27,852 nt of DNA from an uncultured Clostridia bacterium (GTDB lineage: Bacteria > Bacillota > Clostridia > Christensenellales > Pumilibacteraceae). The DNA is taken from positions 1-27,852 of the forward strand of contig CAKQPR010000020.1 in the NCBI GenBank assembly GCA_934270565.1, written 5' to 3'. Numbering within the stretch: position 1 is the first letter of the stretch; every line of letters begins with the position of its first letter. Position numbers and translations under genes: made by a program. This document shows positions 7,687 to 17,047 of this stretch, one piece after another. The notes below the pieces were generated by a model. It searched no databases. It saw nothing but the letters and a program-made list of their open reading frames with translations, and was not told the origin of the DNA.

Positions 7687-9333
7687 TCAGTCGTCATATT
7701 CGACCGTTATACTCTCGATATAAAGCTCGTTACCGGTACGGCTGCCGTCACCGACCGAAACCCATATACCCGAAATCTTGCCGTCGGAAGTGATAGCTTT
7801 GGGGTCCGGCAGGTGATAGTCGGTCATTCCGTGAGCTTCGGCTGCATTGAGGTGTTCCCACTTTGACTGCCAGCCCGCAATCGAATTGTAACTGCCGCCC
7901 CTGCACATGCCGTTCATCGCGCCGAGCCAGATATGATTCGGGGAATACATGCAGTCCATACGGATAATTATATTTTTGATGCGGCTTACGTCGAGCGTCT
8001 CGTTGAACATATAGGTAAAGCCGCCGCTGTTTGCCGAAGTGGTAACTTTCATCGCCTTGCAAGTGTAAGCGACCCTGCCGGTGTTGTTTCCGTCAGCGTC
8101 TCTCGTCCATCGATAACCTTCGTAATCGACGATTTCGAAGGTCGAGCCGCCTGCGCGGAAAGACGAGGCGTTATACACGTTCTGATACATTCTGTCAACG
8201 TAACCTTCTTTGTCGAATTTCGCGAGCGTATTCGCGTCAAGCGTATCGTCCGCGAAAAGCGGCACGTAAGTTATATCGTCGATATAGAGGTTGATACCGC
8301 TGCCGTCCGAAGCCTTGTTCTTGTCCGCGCGGGTTTTGACGATAACGTCCGAAAAATCGTTGTCGAGACCGAATTTTATTGTACTGAGTTCGACGTCCGT
8401 CCACTCGTTCGCTTTTACCATATACTTCGCGCCGACGAGATTTCCCTGACCGTTGTAGAACTCGATAAGGTCGGTATCGCGATCGACCGCCACGCGCACG
8501 ACGAATTTGTTTGCCGTGCGAACGAGGACGGGCTCGAACGATTTGAGGCGGGTGTAAACGTAGCCGTAATCGAGGTCGGAAGTGAGTTTAAGCACGCCGT
8601 TGTCCTGTTTTTCGTCCGCAATCGCGGGATAACCGCTGCGCACGACGGACGGAACGAGCTGTTCCTGAAGCGAATCGCTGCTCCATACGAGGTTGAAATA
8701 TCCGTCCTCGTCGAAGTCGAACGCCGTTCTTTCGGCAAGATCGGCATCGACAAAGCGTGCGCGAGCTCCGATCGAAACGGTGCGCGTTCCCTCGTTGCCG
8801 CTCGCGTCGGTCGCCTTTACCGTGACGGTATACACGTCGTTTGCGGCGGTGAATTTGGTATTGTCGGTGTCGATTGTTTCGCCGAGCCCGACGGTTTTTT
8901 CGAGTACGGTCGCGCCCGAGGAGTTTGTGACGGTTACTTTCTGTTCGGTAACGGCGCCGTGATCCTCGACGTAAAACGGCGGAAGCGATACTTCGTCGCC
9001 GACGACTGCGTTCGCATCGAATTCCTGAAACATGATCTTCGGCGCGACGGTATCGACGCACGTTACGGTGACGGTGGTTTTCTTGCCGTCCACATCGTAC
9101 ACCGCGGTGTACTTGCCGAGAGCGGGCTGGAACGCGCCGAACTGGTTCTTGACGGGCTTGCCCGCTTCGTCGGTGAGCGTGATTTTCGCGCCCTCGACCT
9201 TGGGAAGCGTGAAGCGCTCGCCGAGCTCGACCGTGAAGTCGGTTTTCTCAAGTCCCGCGGGGTTGCCGCACGCTCCGAGCGTGCACGCAAGCGCCGCAGA
9301 CGCGAATAACGCGATTAGTCCTTTCTTTTTCAT
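7687..9333 (-). CDS. Surface lipoprotein with Ig-like and carbohydrate-binding-like domains
   Basis: The protein has 548 residues and a lipobox LGAC with Cys22. Residues about 30-95 and 96-190 look like two bacterial Ig-like domains (YTAVYDVDGKKTTVTVTCVD; VYTVTVKATDASGNEGTRTV). Two beta-sandwich segments follow (about 200-360 and 365-548), each with a FDxxGYxxxx opening and an LYIDDITY or LYIESITV closing strand, like the modules of the neighbouring 1374-aa lipoprotein. No active site is seen, so substrate binding or display at the cell surface is the likely role. It lies 9 bases downstream of the solute-binding protein gene, with AAGGAGG before the ATG, within the same operon. Confidence 0.82.
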   Translation of the reverse strand: MKKKGLIALFASAALACTLGACGNPAGLEKTDFTVELGERFTLPKVEGAKITLTDEAGKPVKNQFGAFQPALGKYTAVYDVDGKKTTVTVTCVDTVAPKIMFQEFDANAVVGDEVSLPPFYVEDHGAVTEQKVTVTNSSGATVLEKTVGLGETIDTDNTKFTAANDVYTVTVKATDASGNEGTRTVSIGARARFVDADLAERTAFDFDEDGYFNLVWSSDSLQEQLVPSVVRSGYPAIADEKQDNGVLKLTSDLDYGYVYTRLKSFEPVLVRTANKFVVRVAVDRDTDLIEFYNGQGNLVGAKYMVKANEWTDVELSTIKFGLDNDFSDVIVKTRADKNKASDGSGINLYIDDITYVPLFADDTLDANTLAKFDKEGYVDRMYQNVYNASSFRAGGSTFEIVDYEGYRWTRDADGNNTGRVAYTCKAMKVTTSANSGGFTYMFNETLDVSRIKNIIIRMDCMYSPNHIWLGAMNGMCRGGSYNSIAGWQSKWEHLNAAEAHGMTDYHLPDPKAITSDGKISGIWVSVGDGSRTGNELYIESITVEYDD

Positions 9334-9342
9334 TTTCCCTCC

Positions 9343-10962
9343 TTACTGAATTTTAAGTCCTGCGTTGATGAGTTTGTCTACCCAAACGTTTCCGCCGGCG
9401 GTATTCTTGGTGTTATCGACTATATACTTGTCGTAAGTCTCCTGTGCCGACATGGTTCCGTCCGCTTCGAGGTCACTTCTCGTGAGGTAGAATCCGAATC
9501 TCGAATCCGCGCCCACTCTGTGAGTCGCGCCGGAGAGCATAGCCGAAACGTCGCGATCGAAGTCGGTTGTAAACTTATTATTCTCGTCAAGCGCGTCCTC
9601 GTCGAGCGCGTAATAGAACGGGCTGAGTCCGTGCGTTACGCTCTGATAAATACTGCCCGCGTAATCGGAAGCGAAGAATCTAAGGAATTTCTTGGCGAGT
9701 TCGGGGTTTTGCGAGTTGGTGGGGATAAACGCGTGCGCCTGATCCTTGATGTACACGATTCCGCGAGCTTCGGCAACGCGATCGATATCCGCGTCGGTTA
9801 CCGCGAATCCTTCGACTTCGGTCGGCTTTGTTTCGGTTTTGCCGTCGACGTAAGCGATTATCGCGCGAAGAACTTTGTCGTATTTTGTCTTTTTCTCGGC
9901 GGAAAGTTTATCCCACGTGCCGTCTGCCGCGGCATAGAACGAAAGTTTTTCGACAAGCGCGCTCGTAACCGGAACTTTCATAAATCCGATATTCTGACGG
10001 CGAAGCACGAAGTCTTCCTGCGATTCCTCGTACAGCCAGTCGCCGTTGTTGCTGAATACGCAAAGTTTTTTGTCGTTTGCGTATCCGCCGCCCGCAAACG
10101 CAAGTTGCGCTTCCGAGAAGGTCATAGACGAGGAATACTGGTGCGAGTAGTCTCCTCTCGTATAACCGTACCCGATGTCGTACACGTAATATCTGCCCTT
10201 GTTGGAAAGAATCTTTTCTTTAGCGACTTCGGCAGTATCGGCGAGAACGTAATCGTTTTTCGTTTCGTCCCAGTAAGACGCACGACCCGCGCCTTCGTAC
10301 GCTTTTACTCCGTCGTACTGCGACGTCCACACTTCCGCCGTCATACCCCAGTAGCACGAATTTTCCTTGTTCGACCACACGAACGGATACGCTCCCTTCG
10401 ACACGATTTCGGCGCACATTTCGTTAAGTTCTCCGGTAGTCGTCGGGAGGGTCCAGTTTCCCGCGCCGTAAAGTTTGTCGAGCGTGGTTTTGTTGTACGC
10501 CATTCCGCCCATTTCGGTTATAAACGGCATCGAGTAGTAGTGATTCTGGAATTTGTACGCCTCGGCAAATTCGGGAAGTGCCTTTTCGGCGATCGTCTTG
10601 CTCTCGCCCTCTACCGTCGAACTCCATACGTCGTCGATCTCCATGAACTTACCTTTACGCATGGTATCCCACACGGCAGACACGCCCGCGAACATACAAA
10701 GATCGTCGAGTTGGTAGCCGGTCTCAAGTTGCGTAAGCAAACTTCCTTGAATAATCGTCGGAGTGATTTCCACCGAAACGTTGTAAGCGTTTTCGAACTC
10801 CTTGGCGATCGCTTCGAGCCACGCCGTGCCGAATCCGAGGTTGGATACCGTTACGGTGAGCGTTTCGCTTCTCGGGCGTTTCGGTTTACCGCAAGCCGCT
10901 ACCGGAAATACGGTAACCGCCGCAAGCGCGATACATACGATTTTTTTCCAAAGTTTTTTCAT
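9343..10962 (-). CDS. Sugar ABC transporter solute-binding lipoprotein
   Basis: This 539-residue extracellular binding protein belongs to the family 1 type (MalE/LplA-like). The signal ends VAAC (Cys24). The start of the mature part (LTVTVSNLGFGTAWLEAIAK, then EFENAYNVSVEITP) and the segments PFITEMGGMAYNKTTLDKLYG and AHAFIPTNSQNPELAKKFLRF are typical of carbohydrate-binding components. Two permease genes directly precede it (13-base gap) and AAGGAGG precedes its ATG. The ligand cannot be told from sequence; the operon suggests an oligosaccharide released from a complex glycan. Confidence 0.93.
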   Translation of the reverse strand: MKKLWKKIVCIALAAVTVFPVAACGKPKRPRSETLTVTVSNLGFGTAWLEAIAKEFENAYNVSVEITPTIIQGSLLTQLETGYQLDDLCMFAGVSAVWDTMRKGKFMEIDDVWSSTVEGESKTIAEKALPEFAEAYKFQNHYYSMPFITEMGGMAYNKTTLDKLYGAGNWTLPTTTGELNEMCAEIVSKGAYPFVWSNKENSCYWGMTAEVWTSQYDGVKAYEGAGRASYWDETKNDYVLADTAEVAKEKILSNKGRYYVYDIGYGYTRGDYSHQYSSSMTFSEAQLAFAGGGYANDKKLCVFSNNGDWLYEESQEDFVLRRQNIGFMKVPVTSALVEKLSFYAAADGTWDKLSAEKKTKYDKVLRAIIAYVDGKTETKPTEVEGFAVTDADIDRVAEARGIVYIKDQAHAFIPTNSQNPELAKKFLRFFASDYAGSIYQSVTHGLSPFYYALDEDALDENNKFTTDFDRDVSAMLSGATHRVGADSRFGFYLTRSDLEADGTMSAQETYDKYIVDNTKNTAGGNVWVDKLINAGLKIQ

Positions 10963-10975
10963 TTTCTTAGCCTCC

Positions 10976-11845
10976 TTAGCCTTTAATTCCGCTGCCGTAA
11001 GACAGGTTTATAAATTTGTCCTGGAATACGATGAATAAAGTTACAACCGGTACGATGCACATCAGCGCTCCCGCGAAAAGTACGGGGGTGTTGAGTTTAC
11101 GCGCCTGCTCGACCTGATAGATATAAAGTCCGGACGAGAGCGTTACGAACGACGGCAGGTACATTATCGGTCCCATATAGTCGTTCCACGCGCCTATAAA
11201 CGCCATAATCCACAGCGCGAACAATAGTCCCGTGACTTGCGGGAACATTATCTTCCAGAAGATTCGGAAGTGTCCCGCGCCCTCGATGAAAGCGGCTTCC
11301 ATATACGTTTTCGAAACGCCGTCGAACGCCGCGATTATCATCATACTGCCTCCGAGCCCCGTTATGCTCGCGAGCAGTATAAGCGGCGAATCGTACATAT
11401 TGAGCGCCTGATACATTTTATATACCGACGCACCCGATCCGTAAATGGGTACGATCATCATGACGATCATCGTCGTCCAGATGACGTGCCGCCCAGGGAA
11501 CTTGTACTTACTCATGACGTACGACGCCATGGACGCGGTAAGTATGCTTATCGTCGGTTGCGCGACCGCAAGCCACATCGAGTTGATAAGCATTACGAAC
11601 ACGTTTTTGCCGCCCGCCGACAGTACCTTGAACGCCTGAATGTAGTTGCTGAAAAGCCATTGCTTGGGAAGCGCGACTACGCTTTCGAGGTATTCGAGAC
11701 GCGTTTTGAGCGAGTTGAGGAACGTCCAGAAAATGGGTCCCAAAAGCAGCAGCGTGTACACTCCGAACACGATGAAGCCGATGAGTTCGTACACCGAGAA
11801 GCGACGTTTTTTCTTATAAGGTTTGAAGTTATCAGTACTCAACAT
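10976..11845 (-). CDS. Sugar ABC transporter permease, MalG/AraQ type
   Basis: A 289-residue inner-membrane permease with about six transmembrane segments, the first at FIVFGVYTLLLLGPIFWTFL. The cytoplasmic EAA loop that contacts the ATPase is EAAFIEGAGHFRIFWKIMFP. The ATG at 11845 lies inside the end of the upstream permease gene (14-base overlap), with GAGGA ten bases before it, which implies coupled translation. With the partner permease and the binding protein it forms an importer for di- or oligosaccharides. No ATPase gene is nearby; clostridial and bacillar importers of this type often share one MsmX-like ATPase. Confidence 0.94.
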   Translation of the reverse strand: MLSTDNFKPYKKKRRFSVYELIGFIVFGVYTLLLLGPIFWTFLNSLKTRLEYLESVVALPKQWLFSNYIQAFKVLSAGGKNVFVMLINSMWLAVAQPTISILTASMASYVMSKYKFPGRHVIWTTMIVMMIVPIYGSGASVYKMYQALNMYDSPLILLASITGLGGSMMIIAAFDGVSKTYMEAAFIEGAGHFRIFWKIMFPQVTGLLFALWIMAFIGAWNDYMGPIMYLPSFVTLSSGLYIYQVEQARKLNTPVLFAGALMCIVPVVTLFIVFQDKFINLSYGSGIKG

Positions 11846-12782
11846 CTTTGTTTATCCTCGACATAATAAGCCATGCACCGATCGCGAGCGGCGCGACGCA
11901 AAGCGTCATTACGATACCGACCGCGGCGGGGAATTCGTAACTGTGTCCGACTATAACCTGCATATACGACCAGAATCCGAGCGTATACGTTCCGTAATTG
12001 CCGTTGGTAAGAAGAAGTATCGGACCGTCCGCGGCAAGCAGGGACGCGACCTTTTGAAGAAGTATTATCGAAAGCGTCGGCCAGACGAGCGGCACGCAGA
12101 TTTTGAAAAACTCTTTCGCCGGCGTGATTCCGTCAAGTTGCGCCGATTCGATAACGTCGGCGGGGATACGGTGAAGCGCGGCGGTGAGAAGAAGATACAT
12201 TCCTCCGAATCCTACCCACGTGTTGTACGCGAACACGCACCACATCGCCGAGCCTTCCTGACTGAGCCACGGCGGGACGGGTTCGCCCTTGATTGCGATA
12301 TTGATCGCGCCCAGAAATCCGTTGGGAGCGATGAAACTGCGGAACATTATTACCATAACTACCGACGAAAGGATTACGGGAAGGTAGAAGATTACGCGGA
12401 AGAACGAGTATCCCCGCATCTTTTTCCACAGATAGTAACTGATAAAGCAACCCGTCGGAATTGTTACGCCGTTACCCGCGAAAAACAGAAACAGCGAGTT
12501 TTTGAACGCTTGTTTGAGCTGAGTCGAGGACGTTCCGCCGCTAGTGAGTTCGAGGTAAATGTTGCGGAAATTGTCCCACGACCAGACGTAGATTTCGCTT
12601 CCGTCCGCGGCGTAACCCGTAAACTTTTTGAACGCGAGAAGTATGGACTGAATGTTTACGCCGAGGTAGAATACGGCGAAAGATATAATCGACAGCGAAA
12701 GCATGCAGATTATGAAAGGATACTTGCCTTTCCTCAGCGGCTTCGGGTAGTCGTTATATTTCGACATATCGAAGAATTTCAA
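11832..12782 (-). CDS. Sugar ABC transporter permease, MalF/UgpA/LplB type
   Basis: A 316-residue membrane protein. The first membrane segment is FIICMLSLSIISFAVFYLGV and the EAA loop reads ESAQLDGITPAKEFFKICVP. The start is a TTG at 12782, immediately after the upstream stop codon; GGAGG lies six bases before this TTG, while an in-frame ATG at 12767 would be 21 bases from it and is less likely. It pairs with the downstream permease, which overlaps it by 14 bases. Substrate unknown; the operon suggests an oligosaccharide. Confidence 0.93.
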   Translation of the reverse strand: MKFFDMSKYNDYPKPLRKGKYPFIICMLSLSIISFAVFYLGVNIQSILLAFKKFTGYAADGSEIYVWSWDNFRNIYLELTSGGTSSTQLKQAFKNSLFLFFAGNGVTIPTGCFISYYLWKKMRGYSFFRVIFYLPVILSSVVMVIMFRSFIAPNGFLGAINIAIKGEPVPPWLSQEGSAMWCVFAYNTWVGFGGMYLLLTAALHRIPADVIESAQLDGITPAKEFFKICVPLVWPTLSIILLQKVASLLAADGPILLLTNGNYGTYTLGFWSYMQVIVGHSYEFPAAVGIVMTLCVAPLAIGAWLIMSRINKDVEY

Positions 12783-12783
12783 C

Positions 12784-14247
12784 TTACGCCTCCTTGTACG
12801 GGATAACGAACGCCGCGCCGCCCGAGGGAATATCGAGGTTCAGTTCGCCCTTATTAAGCGAAACGGTTTCGGGTTCGTCCGCGCCGCTAAGGAACACGAG
12901 CGCTTTGGTCGCGCCGTCGAACGTTACGTCTACCTTGTCGCGGGTGTTGCCGGTAGCGATCACCTGATTCGTGATCATATAACCGTCGTAACCGTTCTTG
13001 TCCTGCATTATGCCGATAACCGTGTCCTGCGTTGCTTTTACAGACTTGATTCCGTCATAACCGTTAAGCGCGTACTTGATCTTGCTCATTGCGGACGAGC
13101 CTTCGAGACGCTGACTTCCTTCGATAGCGAGCGCGCCCTTCCATTTCTTCGCGAACTGAAGATAGACCTTTTCCATCTTCTTGATGTCGTTGTTAGCCGA
13201 CTGATAGTAGTACCAGAGATCGGTTTTTTCGCCCGCGTCCGACATAAGGTACTGCAGATTCTTCCAGACTTCGCCCATATAGCAGTAGGTCACGAAATGC
13301 GTTACTCCGTAAGCCATAGCGGTATAGTACTGATAGGTGATCTGCTGAGGATTGGTTATGTAGTTATGAGCCTGCGTATAAGTCCAGTTTTCGCCGCCGA
13401 GCTCGCGGGCTTTGATCGCGCCGTACTCGAGCGAAGCCATAAAGCCGCCGCGGTTGTAAATCTCGCCCGTGCGGGAGTCCGCCGAGAACGGATACGCGTC
13501 GTAAGAAATTATTCTCTCGCTTCTCGGGAGGGTTTTGGCGAAGTTTTCGCAATAGTAGTCAAACATTTCCCAGCCGTCCGCGAAACTTGCTCCGATCGCC
13601 TGCTGAGTGTTGGTTATTCCGAGAAGAACTATCTCGTATTTCTTGTTCGGGTACTTCGACGCGAAATAAGTGTAATCGTCGTTTGCCCAGTCGATAATTT
13701 TCGAGTAAACGCGCTCGCCGCCGGTTGCCGTTTGCTTTACGGTGATAGGAAGATCGAGGAAGCGCGGCTCGTCGAGCGGCATATAGCCGTAGAACGTGTC
13801 CTTGTCCTTCCACTTCTCGAGCGTGGGCGATATGATCTTATCCATATACGAAAAGTCCATATAATCCGTCTGGTTCATATTTCTCGCGTTCATCGAAAGG
13901 ATGGCTTTTACTCCGTACCTTTCGCCGAGAGTAAGATAACGATCGAGGTCATCGTTCATTTTTTGCTTTGCCGAAGCGGAAAGGCTGTTTCCGTTAATAC
14001 CGCCGCCGGTCGCAGGCATAATCGAGTCGTTGCCGATGTGCATCATATTGTAGCCGCAATCGGCGTAATCCGCCATTGCCTGCTCGCTCGCGCGGGGCGC
14101 AAGCCAGCTGTCTAATACGATTTCTCCGCTCGCTTCGGAGTAGTCGGGCGCGCCGGCTTTTGCGTAGCCGGACGTCTCTCCGCACGCCGCGACCGAGCCG
14201 AGACAGCAAATTGCGAGTAAAACGCTTACGATCTTTTTGAACTTCAT
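12784..14247 (-). CDS. Putative glycoside hydrolase-like TIM-barrel lipoprotein
   Basis: This 487-residue protein has a lipobox VAAC (Cys22), so it is expected on the cell surface. The body reads like a (beta/alpha)8 barrel: DCGYNMMHIGND, YGVKAILSMNAR, then TFYGYMPLDEPRF (residues 151-163), IISYDAYPF (247-254), YTQAHNY (290-296) and THFVTYCYMGEVW. In clan GH-A enzymes an Asn/Asp-Glu-Pro at the end of strand 4 carries the acid/base, so Glu160 is a candidate; Glu326 in MGEVW could be the nucleophile. This is inference, as I do not recognise a named family. The C-terminal 60 or so residues look like a small beta-sandwich. It sits between the DUF4838 gene (16-base gap) and the permeases (1-base gap). 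Confidence 0.72.
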   Translation of the reverse strand: MKFKKIVSVLLAICCLGSVAACGETSGYAKAGAPDYSEASGEIVLDSWLAPRASEQAMADYADCGYNMMHIGNDSIMPATGGGINGNSLSASAKQKMNDDLDRYLTLGERYGVKAILSMNARNMNQTDYMDFSYMDKIISPTLEKWKDKDTFYGYMPLDEPRFLDLPITVKQTATGGERVYSKIIDWANDDYTYFASKYPNKKYEIVLLGITNTQQAIGASFADGWEMFDYYCENFAKTLPRSERIISYDAYPFSADSRTGEIYNRGGFMASLEYGAIKARELGGENWTYTQAHNYITNPQQITYQYYTAMAYGVTHFVTYCYMGEVWKNLQYLMSDAGEKTDLWYYYQSANNDIKKMEKVYLQFAKKWKGALAIEGSQRLEGSSAMSKIKYALNGYDGIKSVKATQDTVIGIMQDKNGYDGYMITNQVIATGNTRDKVDVTFDGATKALVFLSGADEPETVSLNKGELNLDIPSGGAAFVIPYKEA

Positions 14248-14263
14248 CTTATTTTCTCCTTTC

Positions 14264-16126
14264 TTAAAATACTTTATTGAACTGACACTGCGCTCCCCAG
14301 TACTTCCACTTCGAGGGCGGAAGCGTGAAGTCGCGGAACATTTCCGTAGTTTCGGTCATCGCGGTGAACACCGTGTATTTCATACAGTAGCGCCGCATTA
14401 TCGAGCAAAGCTCGCGGTTGTCGGCGACCGCCCGCTTTTTCTCTTCCTCTGTGCCGCTTTCCATTATCTTCTCCATCGTGTGATACAGTCTGTACCACAT
14501 CGTGAACGCGTAAAGCATCTTTATCCGCGGTAATTCGGTCGATTCTTCGAGCGTTCTGCCCTCCGCGGTGATTTTGTACGCTTTTTGAAGTTCGGCTTCG
14601 AGCTCGGCGCAAACCCCGTTCACACTCTCGCGCGGAATAGTCACGCAGCGCACGTTCCTGCCGTTTTCGAACCAGCCCTGAGCTCCGTCGAGGACGTTCG
14701 CGCTCGAAACGCTGTCGATATGACTGCGGCTGCTCTCTTTCTCGTAGATTTCGAGGAAGCGGCGGATATGCTTCCAGCCCTTACCGTAGTATCCCTCAAG
14801 AAATTCGTTTATATGGCGGTTGAATTCCTCGTCGCTCATATACGGATTCCACATAAGCCGCGCGGTAACATAGTTGCGGAGCTCTTCCGTAGCGGGCGAA
14901 TTCTGACAGAAAATGTCCGTTTCGGCATACATTCCGACCACGCCCGAATCGGCGAGGAATCTCATATCGTCGCGGAGCTTGAATATGTTCGGAAGCAGCA
15001 ACGGAACGTAGGCTTCGCTCGAGCGGTAATCGTAAATGAACAGTTCCGAACAGCAGTCGCGGGCGTTCTTTATACGCTTTCTCACGCGGGCGTTGACCGA
15101 ACAGTCCGGATCGTCGAGCGCGTGACAGTGGCAATATCTGAGACAGAACTGCAACAAAACGTTCGGTTCGAGCTTGATCGGGTTGTCGTCGATCGTGCTT
15201 TCGTATGCGTAAGTGTGAATTTTTACGTCGGGGCGCGATTTGCCGACGATCTTCGCGACTTTGTTGACGAACGCGAACAAAAGATTGCCTCTTCCCACCC
15301 TTTCCTCTTCGGCGCGGCATTTCGGGCACCGGCAGAAGTTGTTGTTGTCGTTCTGCGAAACGCTTATGTATTTCGCTTCGGGGTGAGTTTCCGCGATTTC
15401 GAGCACGCGTCTCGCTACTTCTTCGGCGAGCCCGTCCGCGGTAAGACACAACTGCGACATCGGTCCGCCCGTGCGCTTGCCTTCCACGAGCGCGAAATAC
15501 TCGGGGTGGGTCGGCATATATTCGGCTTCGGGGATAAGCCGATCGAAACTGTGCCCGCCGTCGGTCGCGAACGTTTCGGTGCCGCCCATATACGCGGGGG
15601 TGTTTTTAAGCTTCCAGATATCGCCGTTGAGGCGGTTTTTCGTGCACCAGTCCTCTTTGACGGTGGCGTGTCCGAATATGTCGCGGAATTTGATTGCCGG
15701 CGCGGTCGTGTATTCGTAACCCTCGGGGATTTCGTTTGTTTCGGGTGCGAGAAGCTTTTCGACGGGAGCGAGGTATGCGCCCGTTTCCGTGCCGCGATAG
15801 CACGATTCGGCGGCAAAGAACCGCCAGCCTATGAATTTTTCGAGAAACTCGTAAACGCCGTAAAGCACGCCGCGTTCGCTTCCGCCCGTTATGTAAAGCT
15901 CGCCGCCGCGGCACGCGATCGTAAAGCCGTCTTTCTCTGTTCTTTCGTCCGCGGAGAGGACGATCTGTCCGCTTTTCCGCTCGCCCGTTACGTCGAGCGA
16001 TACGCCGATGGCGCGCTTTATATACTCGCAAAGCTGATTTGCGGCGTAATCGATGCACTCGCCGCCCCGCCTGTATACCGAGAATTTGTCAATGCTCTTG
16101 TTGCCTATTCCGATGATGTTGACCAT
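14264..16126 (-). CDS. DUF4838 protein, putative intracellular glycoside-processing enzyme
   Basis: A 620-residue protein without a signal peptide. Residues about 1-130 resemble the alpha-glucuronidase/hexosaminidase N-terminal domain (GERKSGQIVLSADE; YITGGSERGVLYGVYEFLEK). The DUF4838 core follows, with YISVSQNDNNNFCRCPKC (253-270), an AYES segment near 307, FIYDYR (363-368) and GMYAETD (398-404). DUF4838 proteins are thought to be glycosidase-like, but their reaction is generally unassigned. The CxCPxC pattern may bind a metal or be structural. The position after an importer-linked regulator, and cytoplasmic location, suggest it acts on imported oligosaccharides. Its ATG lies inside the end of the AraC gene (22-base overlap), with GGGAG upstream. 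Confidence 0.85.
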   Translation of the reverse strand: MVNIIGIGNKSIDKFSVYRRGGECIDYAANQLCEYIKRAIGVSLDVTGERKSGQIVLSADERTEKDGFTIACRGGELYITGGSERGVLYGVYEFLEKFIGWRFFAAESCYRGTETGAYLAPVEKLLAPETNEIPEGYEYTTAPAIKFRDIFGHATVKEDWCTKNRLNGDIWKLKNTPAYMGGTETFATDGGHSFDRLIPEAEYMPTHPEYFALVEGKRTGGPMSQLCLTADGLAEEVARRVLEIAETHPEAKYISVSQNDNNNFCRCPKCRAEEERVGRGNLLFAFVNKVAKIVGKSRPDVKIHTYAYESTIDDNPIKLEPNVLLQFCLRYCHCHALDDPDCSVNARVRKRIKNARDCCSELFIYDYRSSEAYVPLLLPNIFKLRDDMRFLADSGVVGMYAETDIFCQNSPATEELRNYVTARLMWNPYMSDEEFNRHINEFLEGYYGKGWKHIRRFLEIYEKESSRSHIDSVSSANVLDGAQGWFENGRNVRCVTIPRESVNGVCAELEAELQKAYKITAEGRTLEESTELPRIKMLYAFTMWYRLYHTMEKIMESGTEEEKKRAVADNRELCSIMRRYCMKYTVFTAMTETTEMFRDFTLPPSKWKYWGAQCQFNKVF

Positions 16127-17037
16127 TTTAATATGTTCTCCCGTTCCTTTTGTCTGTATTGCGCGGGCGTCATTCCGAATATCTTGCGGAACGCGCGCAC
16201 GAAGTATTTTTTGTTGCTGTAACCGACTTCCTCTGCCGCTTGCTTTATCGTGATCGACGTATAGCGCAGCCAGTTAGTCGCGATTTTCATTCGGTAAACC
16301 GTTATGAGCTCTTTCACCGAAATTCCCATTATTTCGCGGCAAACGCGCGAGAGGTATTCGGTGCTTACCGCGCATTCGCTCGCGATATCCGCCACCGTGG
16401 CGTGGAAATTTTCGCGGACGAGCTCCGCCGCCTGATACGCGTACCTTTCTTTCAAGGTCCGAGGCTGTCCGATTCCGTTTTCGCGCTCGAGCATTCCGAA
16501 CAGCGAATACACCGTTCCGAGCGTCGTATACGAGTCCGATCCGTAAGTCGTCATCGCGTCGTACACCGCGCAGAACCGACGTTCGGCTTCGTCCTTGTCT
16601 CTCACTCCGTAGGCTATTCTGTCGCGATCGAAGCCGCTTCGGCGAACGAATTCGTCCTGCAGAATCCCCGTAAACGCAAACGAATAGATTTCGAATGGAT
16701 CGTCTGGGTCGGTTCGATACTCCATGTCTTCGGAAGCTATTCCGCAGTACACGTCGCCGCGCTTGACCTGAACGGCGACGCCGCTCATTTTAATCACTCC
16801 CCTGCCTCTGACGACGTAATGCAGTTGATGAAACGGTCTGCGGGCGTTTGCCGTAAATTTTTCGGAAACCCATCGCTCGTGTATCGGCAGAAATACCGCC
16901 AGATCGTTCGGCTTGGCTTGCGTGATTTCGCTGAGAATCCGCTTGCCGCGATCGTACTCGAATCCCGTGATCTGATACCTTGTGAAATTTGTTTCGTCTT
17001 CGAGAAATTTCTTTATTCTTGCTATCGAATCTCCCAT
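16105..17037 (-). CDS. AraC-family transcriptional regulator with cupin sensor domain
   Basis: A 310-residue cytoplasmic regulator. The N-terminal half holds a cupin-type ligand-binding domain (around residues 68-120, PFHQLHYVVRGRGVIK then VKRGDVYCG). The C-terminal 96 residues hold the two helix-turn-helix units of the AraC type: VADIASECAVSTEYLSRVCR and IKQAAEEVGYSNKKYFVRAF, ending in GMTPAQYR. The start chosen is the ATG at 17037, with AGGAG ten bases upstream and a consensus promoter before that; an upstream in-frame start at 17097 would lie within the promoter. It is the first gene of the operon and probably switches it, including itself, in response to a sugar. Confidence 0.93.
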   Translation of the reverse strand: MGDSIARIKKFLEDETNFTRYQITGFEYDRGKRILSEITQAKPNDLAVFLPIHERWVSEKFTANARRPFHQLHYVVRGRGVIKMSGVAVQVKRGDVYCGIASEDMEYRTDPDDPFEIYSFAFTGILQDEFVRRSGFDRDRIAYGVRDKDEAERRFCAVYDAMTTYGSDSYTTLGTVYSLFGMLERENGIGQPRTLKERYAYQAAELVRENFHATVADIASECAVSTEYLSRVCREIMGISVKELITVYRMKIATNWLRYTSITIKQAAEEVGYSNKKYFVRAFRKIFGMTPAQYRQKERENILKWSTSSE

Positions 17038-17047
17038 TTTCCCTATG

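Noticed and set aside
9343..12782. ABC transporter ATPase gene within the importer cluster
   Set aside because: No Walker A/LSGGQ-bearing frame exists in the operon; a shared ATPase encoded elsewhere is assumed.
14585..16222. Long open frame (545 codons) on the plus strand opposite the DUF4838 gene, and similar long plus-strand frames at 5575-6879, 7933-9309, 9520-10986 and 23132-24226
   Set aside because: They mirror real minus-strand genes, have arginine/valine-rich compositions with no domain pattern, and lack ribosome sites; codon bias of the real strand explains them.
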